This document shows, piece by piece, positions 6,073-12,984 of a DNA stretch of 15,423 bases. The DNA is from JBEIFW01 sp044370695 (lineage in GTDB: Bacteria; Actinomycetota; Acidimicrobiia; Acidimicrobiales; Ilumatobacteraceae), in the NCBI GenBank assembly GCA_044370695.1, contig JBILVB010000095.1:1-15423 (forward strand), in the 5' to 3' direction. The notes beneath the pieces were generated by a model. The model was not told the DNA's origin. It made no database searches and was given only the letters and a program-made list of their open reading frames with translations. The stretch's first letter is position 1, and each line of letters starts with the position of its first letter. The translations under genes were made by a program, and so were the position numbers.

Positions 6073-7376
6073 CGGTGCGACCGCTGCCCTGGGCGGCGGG
6101 TCCGGTCCGCGTCGAGCGTCTCCGTCCCGAGGATGCCGAGGTGCTGGCCGCCTACCGCAGCGACCGGGCGGTGCAGCGCTACCAGGGCTGGGGGTCCGGG
6201 CCCTACCCGGTCGAGGCCGCACGCCGGCTGATCGCCTCCGTCGCCGGTGTACCGCTCGGCCAGCCCGACACCGCGGTGCAGCTCGCCGTGCGCGACGGCG
6301 TCGACGGCCGCCTGGCCGGCGACGTCTACGTCGCCGTCGACGCCGACACCTCGAGCACCGTGGAGCTCGGGATCACCCTCGCCGCCGCCGCGCAGGGCCG
6401 GGGGCGGGCCACCGCTGCGCTCACCGCAGTGCTCGACGAGCTGTTCGCAGCGGGCGAGCTCGACCGGGCGACGGCCCGGATCCACCCGGACAACGGGCGC
6501 AGCATCCGGCTGTTCACCCGGCTCGGGTTCCGCCCGGTCGGCGCCGGCGACGACGAGGTCGTCCTGGAACTACCGCGGACCGCTTGGGTCGCCACGGCCA
6601 CGGCCGATCAGCACTCCATGGGCGAGCGAGCCGACGACGTCGAGCGCAGCATCGCCTCGCTCGTGGGCGGCGATGATCCGCCGGCGGGGATCGACACGAT
6701 CGGGTTCGACGCCGACGACACGTTGTGGCACAACGAGGACGACTTCCACGCCAGCCAGCGGATGCTGGCCGAGATCCTCGAGCCGTACCTGGGCCACGGC
6801 CCCGACGTCGACGCCCACCTCCTCGCGGTCGAGCAGGCCAACCTCGAGGTGTTCGGCTACGGGGTCAAGGGGTTCCTGTTGTCGATGATCGAGACGGCCA
6901 TCGAGCTGACCGAGGGCCGGATCACCGCCGGCGAGATCCACACGCTCATCGAGCGGGGCAAGGCGATGATCCGCCGTCCCGTCACACTGCTCGACGGCGT
7001 GGAGGCGACGCTGCGATCGCTGCACGGCCGGTACCGGCTCGTGCTCGTCACGCTCGGCGACCTGTTCCACCAGGAGCAGAAGATCGCCGCCAGCGGTCTC
7101 GCGCCGTACTTCGACCACATCGAGATCGTGTCCGAGAAGGATCCGGCCACCTACGGCCGGATCCTGGCCCGCCACGGCATCGAGCCCGCCCGATTCTTGA
7201 TGGTGGGCAACTCGATGCGCTCGGACATCCTGCCCGTCCTCGCGCTCGGCGCCCACGCCGTCCATGTCCCGTATCACTTCCTGTGGGCGCACCAGGCGGC
7301 CACGTGTGACCGTCCGGTGCCCACGATCGGCTCGCTCGCCGAGCTTCCGGCCTGGCTCGCCGCCGGAACTGCGTGA
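6069..7376 (+). CDS. Bifunctional GNAT acetyltransferase-HAD hydrolase fusion
   Basis: 435 aa in one uninterrupted frame. Residues about 11-170 are a GNAT domain of the RimJ/RimL kind: VRVERLRPEDAEVLAAYRSD at the start, acetyl-CoA motif QGRGRA (109-114), and NGRSIRLFTRLGFRPVG (142-158). A linker of about 35 residues leads to a HAD phosphatase: motif I DADDTL (D214, D216), a helical cap (about 225-305), motif II T328 in VLVTLGD, a motif III Lys near K357, and motif IV GNSMRSDI with D386. All catalytic HAD residues are present. An in-frame ATG at 6618 (Met184) could start a free HAD protein, so internal initiation must be considered. Predicted roles are acyl transfer to an amine and phosphate-ester hydrolysis; substrates are unknown. 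It is coupled by GTGA to the HTH gene and ends 7 bp from the convergent oxidoreductase gene. Confidence 0.85.
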   Translation: MTVRPLPWAAGPVRVERLRPEDAEVLAAYRSDRAVQRYQGWGSGPYPVEAARRLIASVAGVPLGQPDTAVQLAVRDGVDGRLAGDVYVAVDADTSSTVELGITLAAAAQGRGRATAALTAVLDELFAAGELDRATARIHPDNGRSIRLFTRLGFRPVGAGDDEVVLELPRTAWVATATADQHSMGERADDVERSIASLVGGDDPPAGIDTIGFDADDTLWHNEDDFHASQRMLAEILEPYLGHGPDVDAHLLAVEQANLEVFGYGVKGFLLSMIETAIELTEGRITAGEIHTLIERGKAMIRRPVTLLDGVEATLRSLHGRYRLVLVTLGDLFHQEQKIAASGLAPYFDHIEIVSEKDPATYGRILARHGIEPARFLMVGNSMRSDILPVLALGAHAVHVPYHFLWAHQAATCDRPVPTIGSLAELPAWLAAGTA

Positions 7377-7386
7377 CGGGGCGTCA
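7374..7386. terminator. Possible small bidirectional hairpin over two stop codons
   Basis: TGACG (7374-7378) and CGTCA (7382-7386) form a perfect 5-bp inverted repeat with a GGG loop. The arms begin with the stop codons of the two convergent genes. It is too short to be a convincing intrinsic terminator on its own. Confidence 0.2.
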
Positions 7387-8364
7387 GGAGCCCGACAGCT
7401 TGGCCACGACCGGCGCGAACGCCTCGAGGTTCGTGTCGCCCACGGTGACGTAGCTGATCCCGTACTCCTCGCGACGGCGCTGCAGCTCCTCGCAGATCGC
7501 GTCCACCGAGCCGATCAGCGCGTGCGGATGGCGCATCAGTTCCTCCGGCGGCAGGGCGAACATCGGGGCCATCGCCTTGGCCGTGGCCGCCGCCTGATCG
7601 GTGACCACCGTGAAGTACGCACCGATCTCGAGCTCGATCCGGTCGAACCGGTCGCCGGCGCCATCGCGCACCCAGCCCACCTTGCGCGCGGTCTCGGCCG
7701 CCGTCGACAGCCCGACCCCGTCGGGGCCGATCACCCCGGCGCGGTTGTTGAAGTTGAAGCTCACGATGTCGGCCTCCGCGCCGGCGAGCGTGAGCACCTT
7801 GCGGGCGCCGCCCCCGATCATGATCGGCGGCCGGGGCCGCTGCACGGGCTTGGGTACGCCCTCGAAGCCGACGGCGCGCACCCCGGTGCCCTCGGTGCCC
7901 TCGACTGCGCACTCCCCGTCGCCGAAGTGGGCCTTGACGACCCGGATCACCTCGGCGAGCCGGGCGACGCGCACCGGGGCCGGGTCGAACCGAACCCCCA
8001 TGGCCTCGTACTCGTTGGCCAGCCAGCCGGCCCCCAGGCCGCACTCGAGGCGCCCCTCGGAGAACAGGTCGATCGTGGCCATCTCCTTGGCCAGCACCAC
8101 GGGGTTGCGGTAGTCGACGCACATCACCCGGCACCCGACCTTGATCGAGGTGGTGGCCTCGGCGGCGAGGGTGATCGCCGGCACGGCCGCGATCGATTGC
8201 ACGGGATGTCGGGTGGCTTCGAGCATCGGCCCCGGGCCGATGTAGTGGTCGGCGAGCAGGAAGCTCGAGTATCCCAGCGCCTCGGCCCGACGGGCCTTGT
8301 CCTTCCACTCGCGGGCGGAAGCGGCGTTGAAGCTCTGGCAGCCGAAGCGGAACGGGTGGGCCAT
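7384..8364 (-). CDS. F420-dependent LLM-class oxidoreductase (TIGR03621-type)
   Basis: 326 aa. The N-terminus RFGCQSFNAASAREWKDKARRAEALGYSSFLLADHY, with DLFSEGRLECGLGAGWLANEYEAMG (about 99-123) and PIMIGGGARKVLTLAGAEADIVSFNF further on, is that of the luciferase-like (TIM-barrel) superfamily. It matches the actinobacterial MSMEG_2516-like subfamily, assigned to coenzyme F420 rather than FMN. The substrate is unknown. Start: ATG at 8364 preceded by TAAGGTC (minus strand, 8377-8371). The coaA gene upstream has the same TAAGGTC at the same distance from its GTG, and only 21 bp separate the two genes, so they are probably one transcript. It converges on the GNAT-HAD gene with a 7-bp gap. F420 rather than FMN is a family inference. 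Confidence 0.85.
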   Translation of the reverse strand: MAHPFRFGCQSFNAASAREWKDKARRAEALGYSSFLLADHYIGPGPMLEATRHPVQSIAAVPAITLAAEATTSIKVGCRVMCVDYRNPVVLAKEMATIDLFSEGRLECGLGAGWLANEYEAMGVRFDPAPVRVARLAEVIRVVKAHFGDGECAVEGTEGTGVRAVGFEGVPKPVQRPRPPIMIGGGARKVLTLAGAEADIVSFNFNNRAGVIGPDGVGLSTAAETARKVGWVRDGAGDRFDRIELEIGAYFTVVTDQAAATAKAMAPMFALPPEELMRHPHALIGSVDAICEELQRRREEYGISYVTVGDTNLEAFAPVVAKLSGS

Positions 8365-8385
8365 GTGGCCGACCTTACGCGCGGA

Positions 8386-9303
8386 TCAGAGCTTGCGCAG
8401 GCAGACCTCGCGGACGCGGTGGTCGGCGTCCTTGCGAAGGATCAACGACGCCCGCTCGCGCGTCGGCAGGATGTTCTCGACCAGGTTCTTGCCGTTGATC
8501 GAGTGCCAGATCCCGCGGGCCATCTCGGTGGCGGCATCGCTGCCGAGTTCGGCGAAGTGGCGGAAGTACGACGTCGGGTCCTGGAACACCGTCTCGCGCA
8601 ACTTCATGAAGCGCTCGACGTACCACTGCTCGATGTGGCGCTCGTCGGCATCGACGTAGATCGAGAAATCGAAGTAGTCGCTCACGAACTCGGCCGACTC
8701 GTCGCCGACCTGCAGGACGTTGAGCCCCTCGAGGATCAGGATGTCGGGCTGGCGCACCACGGCCTCGTCGCCGGTGATGTCGTAGACGACGTGGCTGTAG
8801 ATCGGGGCGCGCGCGTCGGGGGAGCCGGACTTCACGTCGCGCAGGAACCCGAGCAGGCGGCGGGTGTCGTAGCTCTCGGGGAACCCCTTGCGGTTCATGA
8901 TCCCGCGCTGGTCGAGCACCGAGTTGGGGAACAGGAACCCGTCGGTGGTCACCAGATCGACCTTCGGATGGTCGGGCCAGCGCGACAGCAGTGCCTGCAG
9001 GATGCGGGCGAAGGTCGACTTGCCGACGGCGACCGATCCGGCGACGCCGATCACGTACGGCACCTTGGGTGCGATCGTGCCGAGGAACGTGGCCGTCACC
9101 CGGTGCAGGTTCTGGGTGGCCGAGACGTAGAGGTTGAGCAGGCGGCTCAACGGCAGGTAGATCGCGGCGACCTCGTCGAGATCGATGCGGTCGTTTATGC
9201 CGCGCAACGCCTCGAGGTCTTTCTCCCGGATCGTCAACGGGGTGGACGCCCGAAGGTCTTCCCACTCCTCGCGGGTGAAGGTGAGGTAGCGCCCCTCGGA
9301 CAC
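8386..9303 (-). CDS. coaA: Type I pantothenate kinase
   Basis: 305 aa from the GTG at 9303; the frame remains open far upstream, but that extension is antisense to the dehydrogenase gene and is not coding. It carries the P-loop GVAGSVAVGKST (86-97), then VDLVTTDGFLFPN and GFPESYD typical of prokaryotic PanK-I, and PDILILEGLNVLQ later. It phosphorylates pantothenate with ATP, the committed step of coenzyme A synthesis, and is feedback-inhibited by CoA in characterised members. Length matches the family (about 310). TAAGGTC lies just upstream of the start, as in the oxidoreductase gene behind it. It diverges from the acyl-CoA dehydrogenase gene across an 82-bp gap. The neighbourhood is CoA-rich: it faces an operon of CoA-thioester enzymes. 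Confidence 0.95.
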   Translation of the reverse strand: MSEGRYLTFTREEWEDLRASTPLTIREKDLEALRGINDRIDLDEVAAIYLPLSRLLNLYVSATQNLHRVTATFLGTIAPKVPYVIGVAGSVAVGKSTFARILQALLSRWPDHPKVDLVTTDGFLFPNSVLDQRGIMNRKGFPESYDTRRLLGFLRDVKSGSPDARAPIYSHVVYDITGDEAVVRQPDILILEGLNVLQVGDESAEFVSDYFDFSIYVDADERHIEQWYVERFMKLRETVFQDPTSYFRHFAELGSDAATEMARGIWHSINGKNLVENILPTRERASLILRKDADHRVREVCLRKL

Positions 9304-9348
9304 GGCGCGGACCTTAGGGGGGTGGCCCTGCGACGGGCGAAACGTCCC

Positions 9349-9379
9349 TTGCGAAACCAACGTTACCGATGGGTAACTT
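9349..9379 (+). promoter_or_regulatory. Candidate promoter for a leaderless dehydrogenase transcript
   Basis: TTGCGA (9349-9354) and TAACTT (9374-9379, matching TANNNT) are 19 bp apart and could be -35 and -10 elements. The -10 ends 6 bp before the ATG at 9386, the spacing expected if transcription starts on the start codon. No Shine-Dalgarno sequence is visible, which agrees with leaderless translation. Confidence 0.35.
9362..9377. promoter_or_regulatory. Operator-like dyad GTTACC-N4-GGTAAC
   Basis: Perfect 6-bp arms GTTACC (9362-9367) and GGTAAC (9372-9377) around GATG, in the 82-bp gap between the divergent coaA and dehydrogenase genes. It overlaps the candidate -10 element and ends 8 bp before the dehydrogenase ATG. 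This is where a repressor of the TetR or GntR kind would sit; the regulator is not encoded in the window. Confidence 0.5.
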
Positions 9380-9385
9380 ATCGCG

Positions 9386-10294
9386 ATGGCCGCCGCCGTT
9401 CCCATCACCGTCCGCCCCTGCGCCGGCGAGGACCCCGCCCCGTCGATCCGACGGGTCGGCATCGTCGGTTCCGGCATCATGGGCGCCGGTGTCGCGGAGG
9501 TGGCCGCGCGCGCCGGGTTCGACGTCGTGCTGCGCTCCCGATCCGCCGACACGGCCCGCGCGACCCACGCTGCACTCGCCACGAGCCTCGCCCGCCAGGC
9601 CGCGAAGGGCCGCCTGGGGGCCGACGAGGCAACCGCCGCCGTGGCTCGGGTGACCTCGACCGCCGACCTCGACGCCCTTGCCGACTGCGATCTCGTGATC
9701 GAATCCGTCGTGGAGGACCTCGCCGTGAAGCAGGAGCTGTTCGTCGACCTCGACAAGCGACTCGGCGCCGGCGCGCTGCTCGCCACGAACACCTCGACGC
9801 TCCCCGTGGTCGAGTTGGCCGCCCGCACCACCCGGCCCGAGTCGGTGTGCGGCATCCACTTCTTCAACCCCGCCCCGGCGATGCCCCTCGTCGAGATCGT
9901 GCGCCCGCTCACGGCGTCCGACGCCACGATCGCTCGGGCGCGCGCCTTCGCGCAGGCCTGCGGCAAGCAGCCCGTCGACGTGGCCGACCGCGCCGGATTC
10001 GTCGTCAACGCCCTGCTGTTCCCGTACCTGAACAACGCCGTGCGGATGCTCGAGCACGCAACGGCGTCCATGGAGGACATCGACGCCGCCATGCGCGGCG
10101 GGTGCAACTTCCCGATGGGACCCTTCGCCCTGCTCGATCTCGTGGGCCTCGACACCTCGGTCGCGATCCTCGAGGCGCTCCACGCCGAGTTCGCCGACCC
10201 GAACTACGCCCCGGTGCCGACCCTGCGCCGCCTCGTCGCCGCCGGGCGTCTGGGCCGCAAGAGCGGCCGGGGCTTCTACGACTACCGCCGGTAG
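9386..10294 (+). CDS. 3-hydroxyacyl-CoA (3-hydroxybutyryl-CoA) dehydrogenase
   Basis: 302 aa, short-type enzyme. A 22-residue N-terminal extension precedes the NAD-binding Rossmann motif VGIVGSGIMGAG (24-35). Then follow DLVIESVVEDLAVKQELF, the family segment LATNTSTLPV, the catalytic-His region GIHFFNPAPAMPLVEIV, and the C-terminal domain with RAGFVVNALLFPYLNNAVRM and a final GRKSGRGFYDY. It interconverts (S)-3-hydroxyacyl-CoA and 3-oxoacyl-CoA with NAD(H) or NADP(H); in context the C4 substrate is likely. The next gene starts 9 bp after its stop and the ethylmalonyl-CoA mutase follows, which points to acetoacetyl-CoA reduction toward crotonyl-CoA rather than general beta-oxidation, though the latter or phenylacetate degradation (PaaH) cannot be ruled out. 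A dyad and possible leaderless promoter lie just upstream. Confidence 0.9.
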   Translation: MAAAVPITVRPCAGEDPAPSIRRVGIVGSGIMGAGVAEVAARAGFDVVLRSRSADTARATHAALATSLARQAAKGRLGADEATAAVARVTSTADLDALADCDLVIESVVEDLAVKQELFVDLDKRLGAGALLATNTSTLPVVELAARTTRPESVCGIHFFNPAPAMPLVEIVRPLTASDATIARARAFAQACGKQPVDVADRAGFVVNALLFPYLNNAVRMLEHATASMEDIDAAMRGGCNFPMGPFALLDLVGLDTSVAILEALHAEFADPNYAPVPTLRRLVAAGRLGRKSGRGFYDYRR

Positions 10295-10303
10295 CGCCGA
10301 CCC

Positions 10304-11008
10304 GTGCCCGCCCCGCTCCTGCCGCATCCGGTCGAGCCGCCGCCGAGCCGGTGGGGGTTCCCGCCGCCCGACGGCGACGACGACCTCGTGGGCGTCGGCG
10401 GCGATCTCGAGCCCGGCACGCTGCTCGCCGCCTACCGCGCCGGGCTGTTCCCGATGCCGGTCGGGCGTCGCCGCATCGGCTGGTTCTCCCCGCTCCACCG
10501 AGGGGTCCTTCCCCTCGACGGCCTGCGCGTGAGCCGCAGCCTGCGCCGCAGCTGCAGCCGGTACGACGTCACCGTCGACGCGTGCTTCCGCACGGTGATG
10601 GAGGCCTGCGGCGATCCCCGACGCCCCCACGGGTGGATCACGCCGGCCATCGTCGACGCGTACGAACGACTGCATCACACGGGCTGGGCCCATTCGGTCG
10701 AGGCGTGGGACGGCTCGGCACTCGTGGGCGGCCTGTACGGCGTGGCGATCGGCGGGCTGTTCGCCGGCGAGTCGATGTTCCATCGGGCCACCGATGCGTC
10801 GAAGGTGGCCCTCGTCGCGCTGGTCGAGATGCTGGTGCGCGACGGCTACGTGCTGCTCGACGTCCAGTGGTCGACCCCGCACCTCGCCTCGCTCGGCGTG
10901 GTCGAGATCCCGCGTACCGAGTACCTGGAGCGGCTGGCCCATGCGCTCACCGTGACCCCCGATCCCGGTGGATGGGGCCGGGCACACGCTGCGAAGATCG
11001 ACCCATGA
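10304..11008 (+). CDS. aat: Leucyl/phenylalanyl-tRNA-protein transferase
   Basis: 234 aa from the GTG at 10304. It shows the family path: FPPPDGDDDLVGVGGDLEP, LLAAYRAGLFPMP, IGWFSPLHRGVLPLD, GWITPAIVDAYERLH, GWAHSVEAWDG, LVGGLYGVAIGGLFAGESMF, and LLDVQWSTPHLASLG containing the catalytic D-x-Q. The enzyme moves Leu or Phe from charged tRNA onto proteins with N-terminal Lys or Arg, making them N-end-rule substrates for ClpS/ClpAP. The usual GIFPW appears as GLFPM, a modest change. It is unusually placed between two CoA-metabolism genes: 9 bp after the dehydrogenase stop and overlapping the mutase start by ATGA (11005-11008). Confidence 0.92.
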   Translation: MPAPLLPHPVEPPPSRWGFPPPDGDDDLVGVGGDLEPGTLLAAYRAGLFPMPVGRRRIGWFSPLHRGVLPLDGLRVSRSLRRSCSRYDVTVDACFRTVMEACGDPRRPHGWITPAIVDAYERLHHTGWAHSVEAWDGSALVGGLYGVAIGGLFAGESMFHRATDASKVALVALVEMLVRDGYVLLDVQWSTPHLASLGVVEIPRTEYLERLAHALTVTPDPGGWGRAHAAKIDP

Positions 11009-12954
11009 GGCGTGACGACCCCTGGCTGATGCGGACCTACTCGGGCCACTCGACGGCACGGGCGTCCAACGAGCTCTACCGCACCAACCTGGCCAAGGGG
11101 CAGACCGGGTTGTCGGTCGCGTTCGACCTGCCCACCCAGACCGGGTACGACCCCGACCACGTCCTGGCCCGCGGTGAGGTCGGCAAGGTCGGCGTGCCGG
11201 TGACCCATCTCGGGCACATGCGCACCCTCATGGACCAGATCCCGCCGGGGCGCATGAACACCTCGATGACGATCAACGCCACGGCGGCGTGGCTGCTCGG
11301 GCTCTACGTGGCCAACGCCGAGGAGCAGGGCGTGGCGTCGAGCGACCTGCGCGGCACCACCCAGAACGACATCGTGAAGGAGTACCTCAGCCGGGGCACG
11401 TACATCTTCCCGCCGCTGCCGAGCCGCCGGCTGATCGTCGACATGATCGCCTGGTGCGCCGAGCACGCCCCGCGGTGGAACCCGATGAACGTGTGCTCGT
11501 ACCACCTGCAGGAGGCGGGCGCGACGCCCGTGCAGGAGATCGCCTACGCCCTCGCGACCGCGATCGGCGTGCTCGATGCGGTGCGCGCCTCGGGGCAGGT
11601 GCCCGAGGAACGCTTCGCCGAGGTGGTCGGCTCGATCTCGTTCTTCGTCAACGCCGGCATCCGCTTCGTCGAGGAGACCTGCAAGCTGCGGGCCTTCACC
11701 GACCTGTGGGACCGGATCTGTCTCGAGCGCTACGGCGTCGCCGACCCGAAGCTGCGGCGGTTCCGCTACGGCGTCCAGGTGAACTCCCTCGGCCTCACCG
11801 AGGCCCAGCCGGAGAACAACGTGCAGCGCATCGTGCTCGAGATGCTGGCCGTCACGCTGTCCAAGCGAGCCCGGGCGCGCTCGGTGCAGCTCCCGGCGTG
11901 GAACGAGGCGCTCGGCCTGCCCCGGCCCTGGGATCAGCAGTGGGCGTTGCGGATGCAACAAGTGCTCGCGTTCGAGACCGACCTGCTCGAGTACGGCGAC
12001 ATCCTCGACGGCTCCCACGTCGTGGAGACCCGCACGGCCGAGCTCGCCGACGCCGCCTGGGCGGAGCTGACCGACGTGCTCGCACTCGGCGGCGCGTTCG
12101 AGGCGGTCGAGGTCCTCAAGGGCCGGCTCGTCGCGTCGATGGCCGAACGCACCCGGCGCATCGAGTCCGGCGAGCAGGTCGTGGTCGGCGTGAACGCCTA
12201 CACCGAGACCGAGTCGTCCCCGCTCGCCGGCGAGGGCAACATCCTCACCGTCGACCCCGCCGTGGAACCGCAGTTGATCGCCGACGTCGATGCCTGGCGA
12301 TCCGCCCGGGACAGCGCTGCGGTCACCCGAGCCCTCGACGAGCTGCGCCGAGCGGCCGCGTCGGACGACAACGTGATGCCGGCGACGATCGCGCTCGCCC
12401 GGGCCGGCGGGACGACCGGCGAGTGGGCGGGCGCACTGCGGGAGGTCTTCGGCGAGTACCGGGCACCCACCGGAGTGGCGGCCGCCGTCGGCCGCCGGCC
12501 GCAGGAGCTCGCCGAAGTCGCCGAGCGCGTGAAGGCCCTGCCCGGCGGGCCGCCCCGGTTCCTGGTCGCCAAACCCGGGCTCGACGGCCACTCCAACGGT
12601 GCCGAGCAGATCGCCGTGGCCGCCCGAGACGCCGGCATGGAGGTCGTCTACTCGGGCATCCGGCTCACCCCCGCCCAGATCGCGGCGTCGGCCCGCGACG
12701 AGGACCCCGACGTGATCGGCCTGTCGATCCTGTCGGGGAGCCATCTCGAGCTGGTTCCCGAGGTGCTGCGCCTCGTGCGAAGCGAGGGCGTCGACGCTCC
12801 GGTCGTGGTCGGCGGGATCATCCCCGAGGCCGACCGGGCCCGCCTGCTCGGACTCGGCGTGGCGGCCGTGTACACCCCGAAGGACTTCGCTCTGCACCGG
12901 ATCATGGACGACATCACCGCCTTGGCGGCATCGCACCGCGCCGGTGCGGCATGA
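11005..12954 (+). CDS. ecm: Ethylmalonyl-CoA mutase (MeaA-type), B12-dependent
   Basis: 649 aa, catalytic and cobalamin domains in one chain. The start DDPWLMRTYSGHSTARASNELY, then GQTGLSVAFDLPTQTGYDPDH, RMNTSMTINATAAWLL, GTTQNDIVKEYLSRGTY, WNPMNVCSYHLQEAGATP and NSLGLTEAQPENNVQRI follow Streptomyces MeaA and Rhodobacter Ecm very closely. LPTQTGYDPDH differs from the LPTHRGYDSDH of methylmalonyl-CoA mutase. The C-terminal B12 domain (about 512-649) has DGHSNG (527-532), with H529 the lower cobalt ligand, and GLSILSGSH. It turns (2R)-ethylmalonyl-CoA into (2S)-methylsuccinyl-CoA in the ethylmalonyl-CoA pathway. No crotonyl-CoA carboxylase/reductase (Ccr) or methylsuccinyl-CoA dehydrogenase is in the window. 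No MeaB-type G-protein chaperone is adjacent. An isobutyryl-CoA-mutase-like function is the main alternative, but the signature residues favour Ecm. Confidence 0.93.
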   Translation: MRRDDPWLMRTYSGHSTARASNELYRTNLAKGQTGLSVAFDLPTQTGYDPDHVLARGEVGKVGVPVTHLGHMRTLMDQIPPGRMNTSMTINATAAWLLGLYVANAEEQGVASSDLRGTTQNDIVKEYLSRGTYIFPPLPSRRLIVDMIAWCAEHAPRWNPMNVCSYHLQEAGATPVQEIAYALATAIGVLDAVRASGQVPEERFAEVVGSISFFVNAGIRFVEETCKLRAFTDLWDRICLERYGVADPKLRRFRYGVQVNSLGLTEAQPENNVQRIVLEMLAVTLSKRARARSVQLPAWNEALGLPRPWDQQWALRMQQVLAFETDLLEYGDILDGSHVVETRTAELADAAWAELTDVLALGGAFEAVEVLKGRLVASMAERTRRIESGEQVVVGVNAYTETESSPLAGEGNILTVDPAVEPQLIADVDAWRSARDSAAVTRALDELRRAAASDDNVMPATIALARAGGTTGEWAGALREVFGEYRAPTGVAAAVGRRPQELAEVAERVKALPGGPPRFLVAKPGLDGHSNGAEQIAVAARDAGMEVVYSGIRLTPAQIAASARDEDPDVIGLSILSGSHLELVPEVLRLVRSEGVDAPVVVGGIIPEADRARLLGLGVAAVYTPKDFALHRIMDDITALAASHRAGAA

Positions 12955-12984
12955 TGCAGCGTTGACGCCACCGGGGGTGCTGAG

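Noticed and set aside
9304..10155. In-frame upstream extension of coaA to an ATG at 10155
   Set aside because: It is antisense to the dehydrogenase gene, has no homology to pantothenate kinase, and the GTG at 9303 gives the normal family length with a plausible ribosome site.
7264..11004. Very long open frames antisense or in shifted frame to known genes, including one extending upstream of the ethylmalonyl-CoA mutase
   Set aside because: High GC removes stop codons from all frames. These frames lie over genes with clear protein families and give low-complexity Arg/Gly/Pro-rich translations, so they are shadows.
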